NCBI GenBank assembly: GCA_964418745.1
Contig: CAYQMX010000006.1
Location: forward strand, 196,198-260,197
From: Scleromatobacter sp964418745
Lineage (GTDB): Bacteria > Pseudomonadota > Gammaproteobacteria > Burkholderiales > Burkholderiaceae_C
Direction of reading: 5' to 3'
DNA length: 64,000 nt
Every line of letters begins with the position of its first letter. Position 1 is the stretch's first letter. The notes below the pieces were generated by a model, which worked only from the letters and a program-made list of their open reading frames with translations, was not told the DNA's origin and searched no databases. The translations under genes and the position numbers were made by a program. This document shows, in pieces, positions 15,679 through 23,523 of the stretch.

Positions 15679-16410
15679 ATGCACACCGACCTGGCGCCGC
15701 CCCCGGGCGACGCGATCTTTCGAATCCGGGACCTGCGCAAGGTCTACGGCGCCGGCGAGACCCAGGTGAACGCGCTCGCCGGCGTGGACCTCGAGATCGC
15801 GCGCGGCGAATTCGTCGTGCTGCTGGGGCCCTCCGGCAGCGGGAAATCCACGCTTCTGAACATCCTCGGCGGGCTCGACGTGCCGAGTTCCGGGGCGGTG
15901 GCCTTCGGTGACCTCGAGCTGTCCGCCGCCAACGACGCCGTGCTGACGCGCTACCGCCGCGAGCACGTGGGCTTCGTGTTCCAGTTCTACAACCTGATCC
16001 CGAGCCTGACCGTGCGCGAGAACATCGCGCTCGTCACCGACATCGTGGCCCATCCGATGTCGGTCGACGAAGCGATAGACCTCGTCGGGCTGTCGGGCCG
16101 GCGCGACCATTTCCCCGCGCAGCTGTCGGGCGGCGAACAGCAGCGCGTCGCGGTGGCGCGCGCCATCGTCAAGCGCCCGGAAGTCCTGTTGTGCGACGAG
16201 CCGACGGGCGCGCTCGACTACGAGACCGGCAAGCTGGTGCTGGACGTGATCGCGCGGATCAACCGCGAACTCCACACCACCATCGTCGTCATCACCCACA
16301 ACGCCGCGATCGCGCGCATGGCCGACCGCGTCGTGCGCCTGGGCGGCGGGCGCATCCAGCAGGTCGAGCTCAATGCGCATCCCTGCGCCGCCGCGGAGCT
16401 GAGCTGGTGA
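15679..16410 (+). CDS. ABC transporter ATP-binding protein (MacB/LolD type)
   Basis: 243 residues. Walker A GPSGSGKST, Q-loop VFQFYNLIPSLTVREN, signature LSGGEQQRVAVARAI, Walker B VLLCDEPTGALD and the His of VITHN. The FQFYNLIP/LSGGEQQR pattern belongs to the MacB/LolD/FtsE class, whose partners have FtsX-type permeases and move lipids, peptides or drugs by mechanotransmission rather than through a pore. The GTGA overlap with the permease gene supports a dedicated pair. Confidence 0.92.
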   Translation: MHTDLAPPPGDAIFRIRDLRKVYGAGETQVNALAGVDLEIARGEFVVLLGPSGSGKSTLLNILGGLDVPSSGAVAFGDLELSAANDAVLTRYRREHVGFVFQFYNLIPSLTVRENIALVTDIVAHPMSVDEAIDLVGLSGRRDHFPAQLSGGEQQRVAVARAIVKRPEVLLCDEPTGALDYETGKLVLDVIARINRELHTTIVVITHNAAIARMADRVVRLGGGRIQQVELNAHPCAAAELSW

Positions 16411-18782
16411 AGGCGCTGCACCGCAAGCTGCTGCGCGACCTGCGCCAGATGTGGTCGCAGGCGCTGACCATCGCGCTCGTGGTCGCCAGCGGGGTCGGCG
16501 GCTTCGTCGCCAGCCTGTCGGCGGTCGGCTCGCTGGAGACGGCGCGCGATCGCACCTACCTCGAGAGCCATTTCGCCGACGTCTTCGCCGACCTCAAGCG
16601 CGCCCCCGATGCGGCCGCGGCCGGCCTGCGCGAGGTGCCCGGCGTCGCCGACGTGCAGGTGACGATCGAGGAGGTGGTGCGGGCGACGATCCCGGGCGTG
16701 TCCGATCCCATCATCGGCCGGCTGATCGGTGTCGACGCGGTGCGCCACCCCGCGCGCATGAACCTGGTGACCCTGCGCGCCGGCAGGCCGCTGGACCCGG
16801 CCGGCCATTCGAGGCCGGACGGCAGCCTGGAGGCGCTGGTCTCCGAAGGCTTCGCGCAGGCGCGCGGGCTGGGCCCCGGCGCGCGCATCGACGTGCTGAT
16901 GAACGGCAAGCAGCGCACGCTCGAGATCGTCGGCATCGCCTTGTCGCCCGAATACATCTTCGCCGGGCTGTGGGGCATGCCCGACATGCGCGGCTTCGGC
17001 GTGTTCTGGGTCGACCGCGACGCGCTCGCCGCCAGCTACGACATGAACGACGCGTTCAACCATGTGGCCGTGCGCCTGGCGCCGGGCGCCTCGGAGCGCG
17101 CGGTGACGGACGGGCTCGAGGCCGTGCTCGCCCGCTACGGCGGGCGCGACGCCTACGGGCGCGCCGACCAGGTCTCCAACGCCATGCTGGACAACGAGAT
17201 CAAGGAGCAGCACGTGCTGGGCACGCTGTTGCCGGGCATCTTCCTGGCCGTGGCCGGCTTCCTGCTGAACATCGTCGTGCTGCGCATCGTCGCGACGCAG
17301 CGCGAGCAGATCGCCGCCCTGAAGGCGCTGGGCTACCCGGACCGCGCGATCGCGGTGCACTACCTGGAATTCGTCCTGGTGGTCGTCGCGCTGGGCTTCG
17401 TTCTGGGCGTGGTCGTCGGCGACTGGCTGGGCGGACTGCTCGCCGGGCTGTACGCCGAGTCCTTCCATTTCCCGGTCTTCGAACATCGCGTGGCGCCCGG
17501 GCTGCTGGCCATCGGCGGCGGCGTCGCCGTCGCCACCGCGGTGCTGGGCGCCCTCAACGCCATCGTCGCGACCGTGCGCCTCGCACCGGCCGAGGCCATG
17601 CGTCCGCCCGCGCCCACGCACTACCGCCATCTGCTCGTGGAACGCCTGGGCATCGGCGCCCTCGGGCCGGCGAGCCGGATGATCCTGCGCAACCTGGAGC
17701 GCCGTCCCCTGCGCAGCGCCATGTCGGTCGTGGGCGTCGCGGCGGCGGTGGCCATCGTGATCCTGGGCAGCTTCTTCCGGGACGCGATCGACACGGTCGT
17801 GGATGTCCAGTTCAACCTGGCGATGCGCAGCGACGTGGCCGTCTGGATGACCGAGCCGGTCGACGACGGTGCGCGCCACGCCATGGCGCGCCTGCCCGCC
17901 GTCACGATGGTGGAGTCCACGCGCTTCGTGCCGGTGACCTTCCTGCACGGCCCGCGGCGCGAGCGCGGCCTGGTGCGCGGCTACGACGGTCGCGCCGCGC
18001 TCTACCGGGTGATCGAAACGGGGCCGCGGGCGGTGCCGCTGGAAGGGCGCGGACTGCTCATGAGCGACCGTCTCGCCGCCAAGCTCGACCTGCGCCCGGG
18101 CGACGTCGTCGACGTGGAGGTGCTCGAGGGCCGTCCCCGCACGCTGCACGTGCCGCTGGGCGGCACGGTCAGCGAGATGATGGGCCTGAACGCCTACATG
18201 GATCGGCGCGACCTGAACCGCCTGCTGGGCGACGGCGACCTGACCAGCGGCTTCGTGCTCGCCCTCGAGCGTGGCCGCGAACCGGCCCTGCTGGCCGCCA
18301 CGCGCGCCATGCCGCGCGTCGCCGGCGCCTTCAGCAAGGCGACGATGCTGAGCAACATGGAGCACATCAGCGCGCGCAACGTGCGCATCATGAGCGGCAT
18401 CCTCACCGCCTTCGCCACGATCATCGCGGTCGGCGTCGTCTACAACAACGCGCGCATCGCGCTCGCCGAACGCGGCTGGGAGCTGGCGAGCCTGCGCGTG
18501 CTGGGCTTCACGCGCGCCGAGGTGTCGGCGCTGCTGCTCGGCGAGCTCGGCCTGATCATCGCGATCGCGCTGCCGCTGGGCATGCTGGCGGGCCTGGGCC
18601 TGGTGCATCTCATCGCGCGCCAGCTGCAGTCCGACCAGTTCCAGTTTCCGGCGGTCATTCGCGCCGGCACCTACGCGTGGGCCGCCGTCTGCGTCCTGGC
18701 CGCCGGCGCGGCCAGCGCGCTCGTCGTCCGACGCCGCATCGACCGGCTCGATCTCGTGGCCGTCCTGAAGACGAGGGACTGA
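16407..18782 (+). CDS. FtsX-domain ABC permease
   Basis: 791 residues, GTG start overlapping the ATPase stop. A membrane helix at ~15-38 precedes a large periplasmic domain; then a first FtsX block (~270-390: LLPGIFLAVAGFLLNIVVLRI...) and a second after another periplasmic domain (ILTAFATIIAVGVVYNNARIALAERGWELASLRVLGFT). Two FtsX domains in one chain resemble the DevC/YknZ/MacB permease group, which works with an HlyD-type adaptor, encoded next. Substrate unknown. Confidence 0.9.
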   Translation: MKALHRKLLRDLRQMWSQALTIALVVASGVGGFVASLSAVGSLETARDRTYLESHFADVFADLKRAPDAAAAGLREVPGVADVQVTIEEVVRATIPGVSDPIIGRLIGVDAVRHPARMNLVTLRAGRPLDPAGHSRPDGSLEALVSEGFAQARGLGPGARIDVLMNGKQRTLEIVGIALSPEYIFAGLWGMPDMRGFGVFWVDRDALAASYDMNDAFNHVAVRLAPGASERAVTDGLEAVLARYGGRDAYGRADQVSNAMLDNEIKEQHVLGTLLPGIFLAVAGFLLNIVVLRIVATQREQIAALKALGYPDRAIAVHYLEFVLVVVALGFVLGVVVGDWLGGLLAGLYAESFHFPVFEHRVAPGLLAIGGGVAVATAVLGALNAIVATVRLAPAEAMRPPAPTHYRHLLVERLGIGALGPASRMILRNLERRPLRSAMSVVGVAAAVAIVILGSFFRDAIDTVVDVQFNLAMRSDVAVWMTEPVDDGARHAMARLPAVTMVESTRFVPVTFLHGPRRERGLVRGYDGRAALYRVIETGPRAVPLEGRGLLMSDRLAAKLDLRPGDVVDVEVLEGRPRTLHVPLGGTVSEMMGLNAYMDRRDLNRLLGDGDLTSGFVLALERGREPALLAATRAMPRVAGAFSKATMLSNMEHISARNVRIMSGILTAFATIIAVGVVYNNARIALAERGWELASLRVLGFTRAEVSALLLGELGLIIAIALPLGMLAGLGLVHLIARQLQSDQFQFPAVIRAGTYAWAAVCVLAAGAASALVVRRRIDRLDLVAVLKTRD

Positions 18783-18784
18783 CA

Positions 18785-19987
18785 ATGAAGCGTTCGAACA
18801 TCGCCCTGCTGGCGACCGCGGGCCTGGCCCTGGCGGCGGCCCTGGCCTGGGCCTTCACTCCGCGACCGATCGAGGTCGAGACGGCGCGCGCCGCGGCCGG
18901 CCCGTTCGTGGTCACCGTCGACGAGGACGGGCGAACGCGCCTGCGCGAGCGCTACATGGTCTCGGCGCCGCTGGCGGGCCGGGTCGCGCGCATCACGCTG
19001 CGCGAGGGCGACCGCGTCGACGAGGCCGCGGTCGTCGCGTCCATCTTCCCGCTGATGCCGGCCATGCTGGACGCCCGGGCCCGCCACGAGCAGGAGCTGC
19101 GCGTGCAGAGCGCGGCCGCGCAGCTGCAGCGCGCCGACGCCCGCGTCGGCGGGCAACGGGTCGCCCTGGAGCAGGCGAGCGAGCAGCTGGCCCGCAGCGA
19201 GGAGTTGTCGCGCCAGGGCTTCGTCGCGGCGAGCAAGCTCGACGTCGACCGCCTCGCGGTGGCGGCTGCCGCCAAGGAACTGGACGCCGTGACCCAGGAG
19301 CGGCACGCCGCCGGCCACGACCTCGAGCAGGCCCGGGCGGCGCTGGAAGCGGTGCAGCAGGCCGACGGCGGCGTCTCCCGCACGTTCGCGGTGCACTCGC
19401 CCACCGCCGGCCGCGTCCTGCACGTCCTGCAGACCAGCGAGGGCGTCGTCGCGCTCGGCGCGCCGCTGGTCGAGCTCGGCGACGTCGACCGGCTCGAGGT
19501 GGTCGCGGAACTGCTGACGACCGACGCCGTGCGCGCCACCACGGGCAGCCGCGTCGTCATCGAGCGCTGGGGCGGCGACCAGCCGCTCGAAGGCCGCGTG
19601 CGACGGGTCGAGCCCGGTGGCTTCACCAAGGTCTCGGCGCTCGGCGTCGAGGAACAGCGCGTCAACGTGATCGTCGAGATCACGAGTCCGCGGGCGCAAT
19701 GGCTGGCGCTGGGCGACGGCTTCCGGGTCGGCGTGCGCATCGTCACGCTGGACCAGCCCAAGGTGCTGCAGGTGCCGGTCAGCGCGGTCTTCCCGCACCC
19801 GGACGGCACCGGCATGGCGGCGTTCCGTCTCGTGGATGGCCGGGCCCGGCTCGTGCCGGTCAAGGTGATCGCCCGCAACGGCACGATGGCCGCGATCGCC
19901 GCCGGACTGGCCGCGGGCGACACCGTGGTGATCTATCCGCCGGCCGGCGTGCACGACGACGCCCGGGTCCGCCCGCGCACGCCCTGA
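18785..19987 (+). CDS. HlyD-family periplasmic adaptor of the ABC exporter
   Basis: 400 residues. N-terminal membrane anchor (~7-26), a biotinyl-lipoyl-like half site (VSAPLAGRVARITLREGDRV), a long alpha-helical hairpin (~75-190, rich in Ala, Gln, Glu), the second lipoyl half (FAVHSPTAGRVLHVLQTSEGVV) and a beta-barrel/C domain. It begins 2 bp after the permease stop. Together the three genes make a tripartite export system of MacAB style; the outer-membrane channel (TolC-like) is not in this window. Confidence 0.9.
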   Translation: MKRSNIALLATAGLALAAALAWAFTPRPIEVETARAAAGPFVVTVDEDGRTRLRERYMVSAPLAGRVARITLREGDRVDEAAVVASIFPLMPAMLDARARHEQELRVQSAAAQLQRADARVGGQRVALEQASEQLARSEELSRQGFVAASKLDVDRLAVAAAAKELDAVTQERHAAGHDLEQARAALEAVQQADGGVSRTFAVHSPTAGRVLHVLQTSEGVVALGAPLVELGDVDRLEVVAELLTTDAVRATTGSRVVIERWGGDQPLEGRVRRVEPGGFTKVSALGVEEQRVNVIVEITSPRAQWLALGDGFRVGVRIVTLDQPKVLQVPVSAVFPHPDGTGMAAFRLVDGRARLVPVKVIARNGTMAAIAAGLAAGDTVVIYPPAGVHDDARVRPRTP

Positions 19988-20110
19988 GCCCGCGGCGGGC
20001 CGGGCGCCAAGCCCGGGCAAGCCCCCTTGACGGCGCCGGCGCCGGCTGCGCCCAATCGCGTCACCGCGCACCGTCCCGTGCGCCACCCCCACCGCCGGGA
20101 GCCCACCGCG

Positions 20111-21790
20111 TTGGCCAGCGACAAGCTGATCCTCGACTACGTCTACGACCACGAGGCCGTGCAGCCCGATCGCCTCTACCTGACGCAGCCGGTCGGCGGC
20201 GGCCGCGTGGTCGACTACACCTGGGCCCAGGTGCTCGACCAGTCGCGCCGCATGGCGGCCCACCTGCGGTCGCTGGGGCTGGGGCAGGGCGACCGCGTGG
20301 CCATCCTGTCGAAGAACTGCGCGCACTTCTTCATGGCGGAACTGGCCATCTGGATGGCCGGCGCCACGACGGTGGCGATCTACCCCACCGAACTGGCGAG
20401 CACGGTGCGCTTCGTGCTCGAACACAGCGAGGCCCGGCTGCTGTTCGTCGGCAAGCTCGACACCTGGGACCAGCAGGCCGCCGGCGTCCCCGACGGCCTG
20501 CCCATCATCGCCTTCCCGCTGGCGCCGCCCACGCCGCACCCGCGCTGGGACGACGTCGCGGCGCGCCACGCGCCGGTGCCCGGGCGTCCCGCGCGCGCGA
20601 GCGCGGACCTGGCGATGCTGGTCTACACCTCGGGGTCGACCGGCGAGCCCAAGGGCGTGATGCACAGCTTCGAGAGCGTCACCCGGGCGACCGAGCGCAT
20701 CGTCGAACGCCTCGAGCGGTCGTGGGGCGCCGGTGCCTACGCGCGGGTGCTGTCCTACCTGCCGCTGGCCCATGTGTTCGAGCGCGCCTTCATCGAGTGC
20801 GCGACGCTGCTGGGCGGCCAGACCCGGATCTTCTTCGCCGAGTCGCTCGACACCTTCCTGGCCGACCTGCAGCGCGCGCGGCCCACCAGCTTCCTGTCGG
20901 TGCCGCGCCTGTGGCTGCGCTTCCAGCAGGGCGTGTTCGCCCAGGTGCCGCGCCGGCGGCTGGACCTGCTGCTGCGGGTGCCGGTGCTGCGGCGGGTGGT
21001 GGCGCGCAAGATCCTGGCCGGCCTGGGCCTGGACCACGTGCTGGCCGCCGGCAGCGGCTCGGCGCCGCTGCCCGCCGAGGTGCTGACCTGGTACCGCTCG
21101 CTCGGGCTCAACCTGCTCGAGGGCTACGCGATGAGCGAGGACTTCGCCTGCTCGCACTCGTCCACCGCCGAGCTGAACCTGCCCGGCTACGTGGGCGTCG
21201 CCTTCCCCGACGTGCAGGTGCGCATCGGGCCCGGCAGCGAGGTGCTGATCAAGTCGCCGGGGCAGCTGGTGGGCTACTTCAAGCGGCCCGACCTGGACGC
21301 CGAGAGCTTCACCGAGGACGGCTTCTTCCGCACCGGCGACATGGGCGAGCTGCGGCCCGACGGCCTGCTCCGGATCACCGGCCGCATCAAGGAACAGTTC
21401 AAGACGGCCAAGGGCAAGTACGTGGCGCCCGCGCCGATCGAGAACCTGCTCAACGCGCACCCGATGGTCGAATCGGCCATCGTCTCGGGCGTCGGCCAGC
21501 AGGCCCCCTATGGCATGGTGGTGCTGGCCGAGGCGCTGCGCCCGCGCGTGGCGGACCCGGCGGTGCGGCGCGAAGTGGCGCAGGCGCTGGGCGCGCTGCT
21601 GGCCGACATCAATGCCCGGCTCGTCGGCCACGAGCAGCTGCGCATGCTGGTGGTCGCGCGCGAGCCGTGGTCCATCGAGAACGGCCGGCTCACGCCGACG
21701 ATGAAGATCAAGCGCTCGCGCATCGAGGGCGACGTCGCCGACCGGGTCGATGGCTGGTACGCTGGGGCCGACCCCGTCGTGTGGGGCTGA
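20111..21790 (+). CDS. AMP-binding acyl-CoA synthetase (long-chain type)
   Basis: About 559 residues from the chosen TTG (GGGAG 9 nt upstream). In-frame alternatives are GTG at 20078 and TTG at 20027; no ATG fits. P-loop YTSGSTGEPKGV, acyl-binding region YLPLAHVFERAF, A5-like motif LNLLEGYAMSED, then GEL-RPDGLLRITGRIKEQFKTAKGKYVAP (A7-A8). The plant/eukaryote-like long-chain family shows this LxLLEGYGMSE form. It activates a fatty acid through an acyl-adenylate. Follows the exporter genes by ~120 bp, so it could be co-transcribed. Confidence 0.88.
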   Translation: MASDKLILDYVYDHEAVQPDRLYLTQPVGGGRVVDYTWAQVLDQSRRMAAHLRSLGLGQGDRVAILSKNCAHFFMAELAIWMAGATTVAIYPTELASTVRFVLEHSEARLLFVGKLDTWDQQAAGVPDGLPIIAFPLAPPTPHPRWDDVAARHAPVPGRPARASADLAMLVYTSGSTGEPKGVMHSFESVTRATERIVERLERSWGAGAYARVLSYLPLAHVFERAFIECATLLGGQTRIFFAESLDTFLADLQRARPTSFLSVPRLWLRFQQGVFAQVPRRRLDLLLRVPVLRRVVARKILAGLGLDHVLAAGSGSAPLPAEVLTWYRSLGLNLLEGYAMSEDFACSHSSTAELNLPGYVGVAFPDVQVRIGPGSEVLIKSPGQLVGYFKRPDLDAESFTEDGFFRTGDMGELRPDGLLRITGRIKEQFKTAKGKYVAPAPIENLLNAHPMVESAIVSGVGQQAPYGMVVLAEALRPRVADPAVRREVAQALGALLADINARLVGHEQLRMLVVAREPWSIENGRLTPTMKIKRSRIEGDVADRVDGWYAGADPVVWG

Positions 21791-21839
21791 TCGCCGGCGT
21801 GCTCCAGAATGGGGGCGCCGATTCCCCTCGCAGGTTTCC

Positions 21840-22973
21840 ATGAGCGACGACTTGAGCGCGGATCTCAACTACCACATGCGGCTGCTGGTCGACCGCGTGC
21901 CGTCGATGCTGGCCTACTGGGACAGCGACCTGCGCTGCCGGTACGCGAACCGGGCCTACGAGCGCTGGTTCGGGGTCGACGCGGATCGCCTGCTGGGCAC
22001 GTCGCTGCCCGAGCTCCTGGGGCCGGAACTGCACGCGATGAACGCGCCCTACATCCGCGGCGCCCTCGCCGGCGAACGCCAGGTGTTCGAGCGCATCGTG
22101 CCCGGGCCCGACGGTGTCGAGCGGCACGCGCTGGCCGAGTACATGCCCGACGTCGTCGACGGCCGGGTGCGCGGCTTCCTGGTGCAGGTCACCGAGGTCA
22201 CGCAGCTCAAGCAGACCCAGGCCGCGCTGCGTCGCGAGGAGCAGCTGCGCCACCAGATCCAGGAGCACGTGGCGCGGCAGGACGCGCTGCTGACCGAGCG
22301 CACCGAGATGCTGGACGTCCTCGCGCACGAGGTGCGCCAGCCGCTGAACAACGCCTCGGCGGCCCTGCAGGGCGCGCAGGCCGCGCTGCGCGCCGCCGGC
22401 GAGAACTCCGGTGCCGAGCAACTCGTGCGCGCGCAGGCGGTGCTCGCGCAGGTGCTCACCGGCATCGACAACACGCTGGCGGTGGCGTCGCTGCTGGCGC
22501 GGCCGGCGCCGATCCAGTGCACCGACACCGACGTCGACACGCTGATCGCGGTGACGATCGGCGACATGCCCGAACTCGAGCGGCGCCGCATCCGCGTCCA
22601 GCGCGACACGGCCACGCGCACGGCGCTGATGGACATGAGCCTGATGCGCCTGGCGCTGCGCAACCTCGTCTCCAATGCCCTGAAGTTCAGCCCCACCGGC
22701 TCGCCGGTGCGCCTGCGCGTCGCCGACTCCGACGATCCGCTCGCCCTGGTCATCGACGTGCAGGATGCGGGCCCGGGCATCGCCGCGGAGGTGCTGCCCA
22801 GCCTGTTCTCCCGCGGCGCCCGCGGCGCCGGCGCGAACTCGGGCCACGGGCTCGGGCTCTACATCGTCCGCCAGGTGATGGCGCTGCACGGCGGCAGCGT
22901 CGAGGTGACGACCACCGGTGCGGCGGGCACGACGGTGCGCCTGACGCTGGATCAGGGCGGCTGCGGCGAATAG
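21840..22973 (+). CDS. PAS-domain sensor histidine kinase, cytoplasmic
   Basis: 377 residues. No membrane helix. PAS domain ~10-125 (MLAYWDSDLRCRYANRAYERWFG), a coiled linker (~130-160), HisKA with His in LAHEVRQPLNNASAA, HATPase with NLVSNALKFSP, DAGPGIA and GHGLGLYIVRQ. The H box has E-V-R-Q-P rather than E-L-R-T-P, seen in kinases of the FixL/complex type. No response regulator gene is adjacent, so it is an orphan. The PAS domain lacks an obvious haem or flavin ligand. Confidence 0.88.
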   Translation: MSDDLSADLNYHMRLLVDRVPSMLAYWDSDLRCRYANRAYERWFGVDADRLLGTSLPELLGPELHAMNAPYIRGALAGERQVFERIVPGPDGVERHALAEYMPDVVDGRVRGFLVQVTEVTQLKQTQAALRREEQLRHQIQEHVARQDALLTERTEMLDVLAHEVRQPLNNASAALQGAQAALRAAGENSGAEQLVRAQAVLAQVLTGIDNTLAVASLLARPAPIQCTDTDVDTLIAVTIGDMPELERRRIRVQRDTATRTALMDMSLMRLALRNLVSNALKFSPTGSPVRLRVADSDDPLALVIDVQDAGPGIAAEVLPSLFSRGARGAGANSGHGLGLYIVRQVMALHGGSVEVTTTGAAGTTVRLTLDQGGCGE

Positions 22974-23523
22974 GGCGCGCATCCGGCGCCATGGCGCCAG
23001 CGCTCGGGCGACCACCCGATCCAGCGTTTCGTCAACCAAGTATATTTCCTCCGTGTCGGTTTCGATGGGTGCCGCCGATCGGGTTAAATTTCTTTTCCGA
23101 CCAAGTCATTCCGGTATATATCGGCGCGGCGGCGGAAGAAACTGTGCGAAGCGAAAACATTATCTCGCACCCGAACGGTGCAGGGCCGGGAATGGTCGCC
23201 GCGACCGGTCGCGCGGCGCGTGTTGCGAGCGTATCCCGTCGAGTTGGCGGGCCGGGTCAGCGCCCGTGCGGGCCGCTGCTCCGCACCGGGGCCGGGCGCG
23301 CCTGCCTCGCGCCTGTGCATCGCAGTTTGTCCGGCCTGCAATCCATTTGACGAACCCGCTCGCGAAATTGTCATGAAGTGCCGTCGGCGGCGTGCGACAT
23401 CAGGGTTTGCAAGCAAGGCCGGTAGTTACTTGCTGGAAAGAATGGAATCCCTCAAGCGACCGTTGTTCGCGAATCACGAGTTTGCGCAACGAGATATTCC
23501 ATCCAATTCCCGGAGTTACGAGC
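22974..23523. other. 550-bp leader region upstream of the TonB receptor gene
   Basis: No gene visible. Less GC-rich than its neighbours, with AT-rich islands near 23038-23050 and 23110-23120. It holds the palindromes GGCGCCATGGCGCC (22985-22998) and CGCGACCGGTCGCG (23200-23213) and an inverted repeat GTGCGA/TCGCAC (23144-23149, 23165-23170). No Fur box was recognised. Confidence 0.55.

Noticed and set aside
16218..18785. 855-codon open frame on the minus strand
   Set aside because: Antisense to the FtsX permease; Arg/Gln/His-rich translation with no motif. A by-product of high GC in third codon positions.
18671..21868. Minus-strand frame of over 1000 codons spanning the adaptor and acyl-CoA synthetase genes
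   Set aside because: No domain, no plausible start signal, crosses two well-supported genes on the other strand.
22974..23523. Riboswitch in the receptor leader
   Set aside because: I see no conserved cobalamin or other aptamer core; palindromes alone are not enough.
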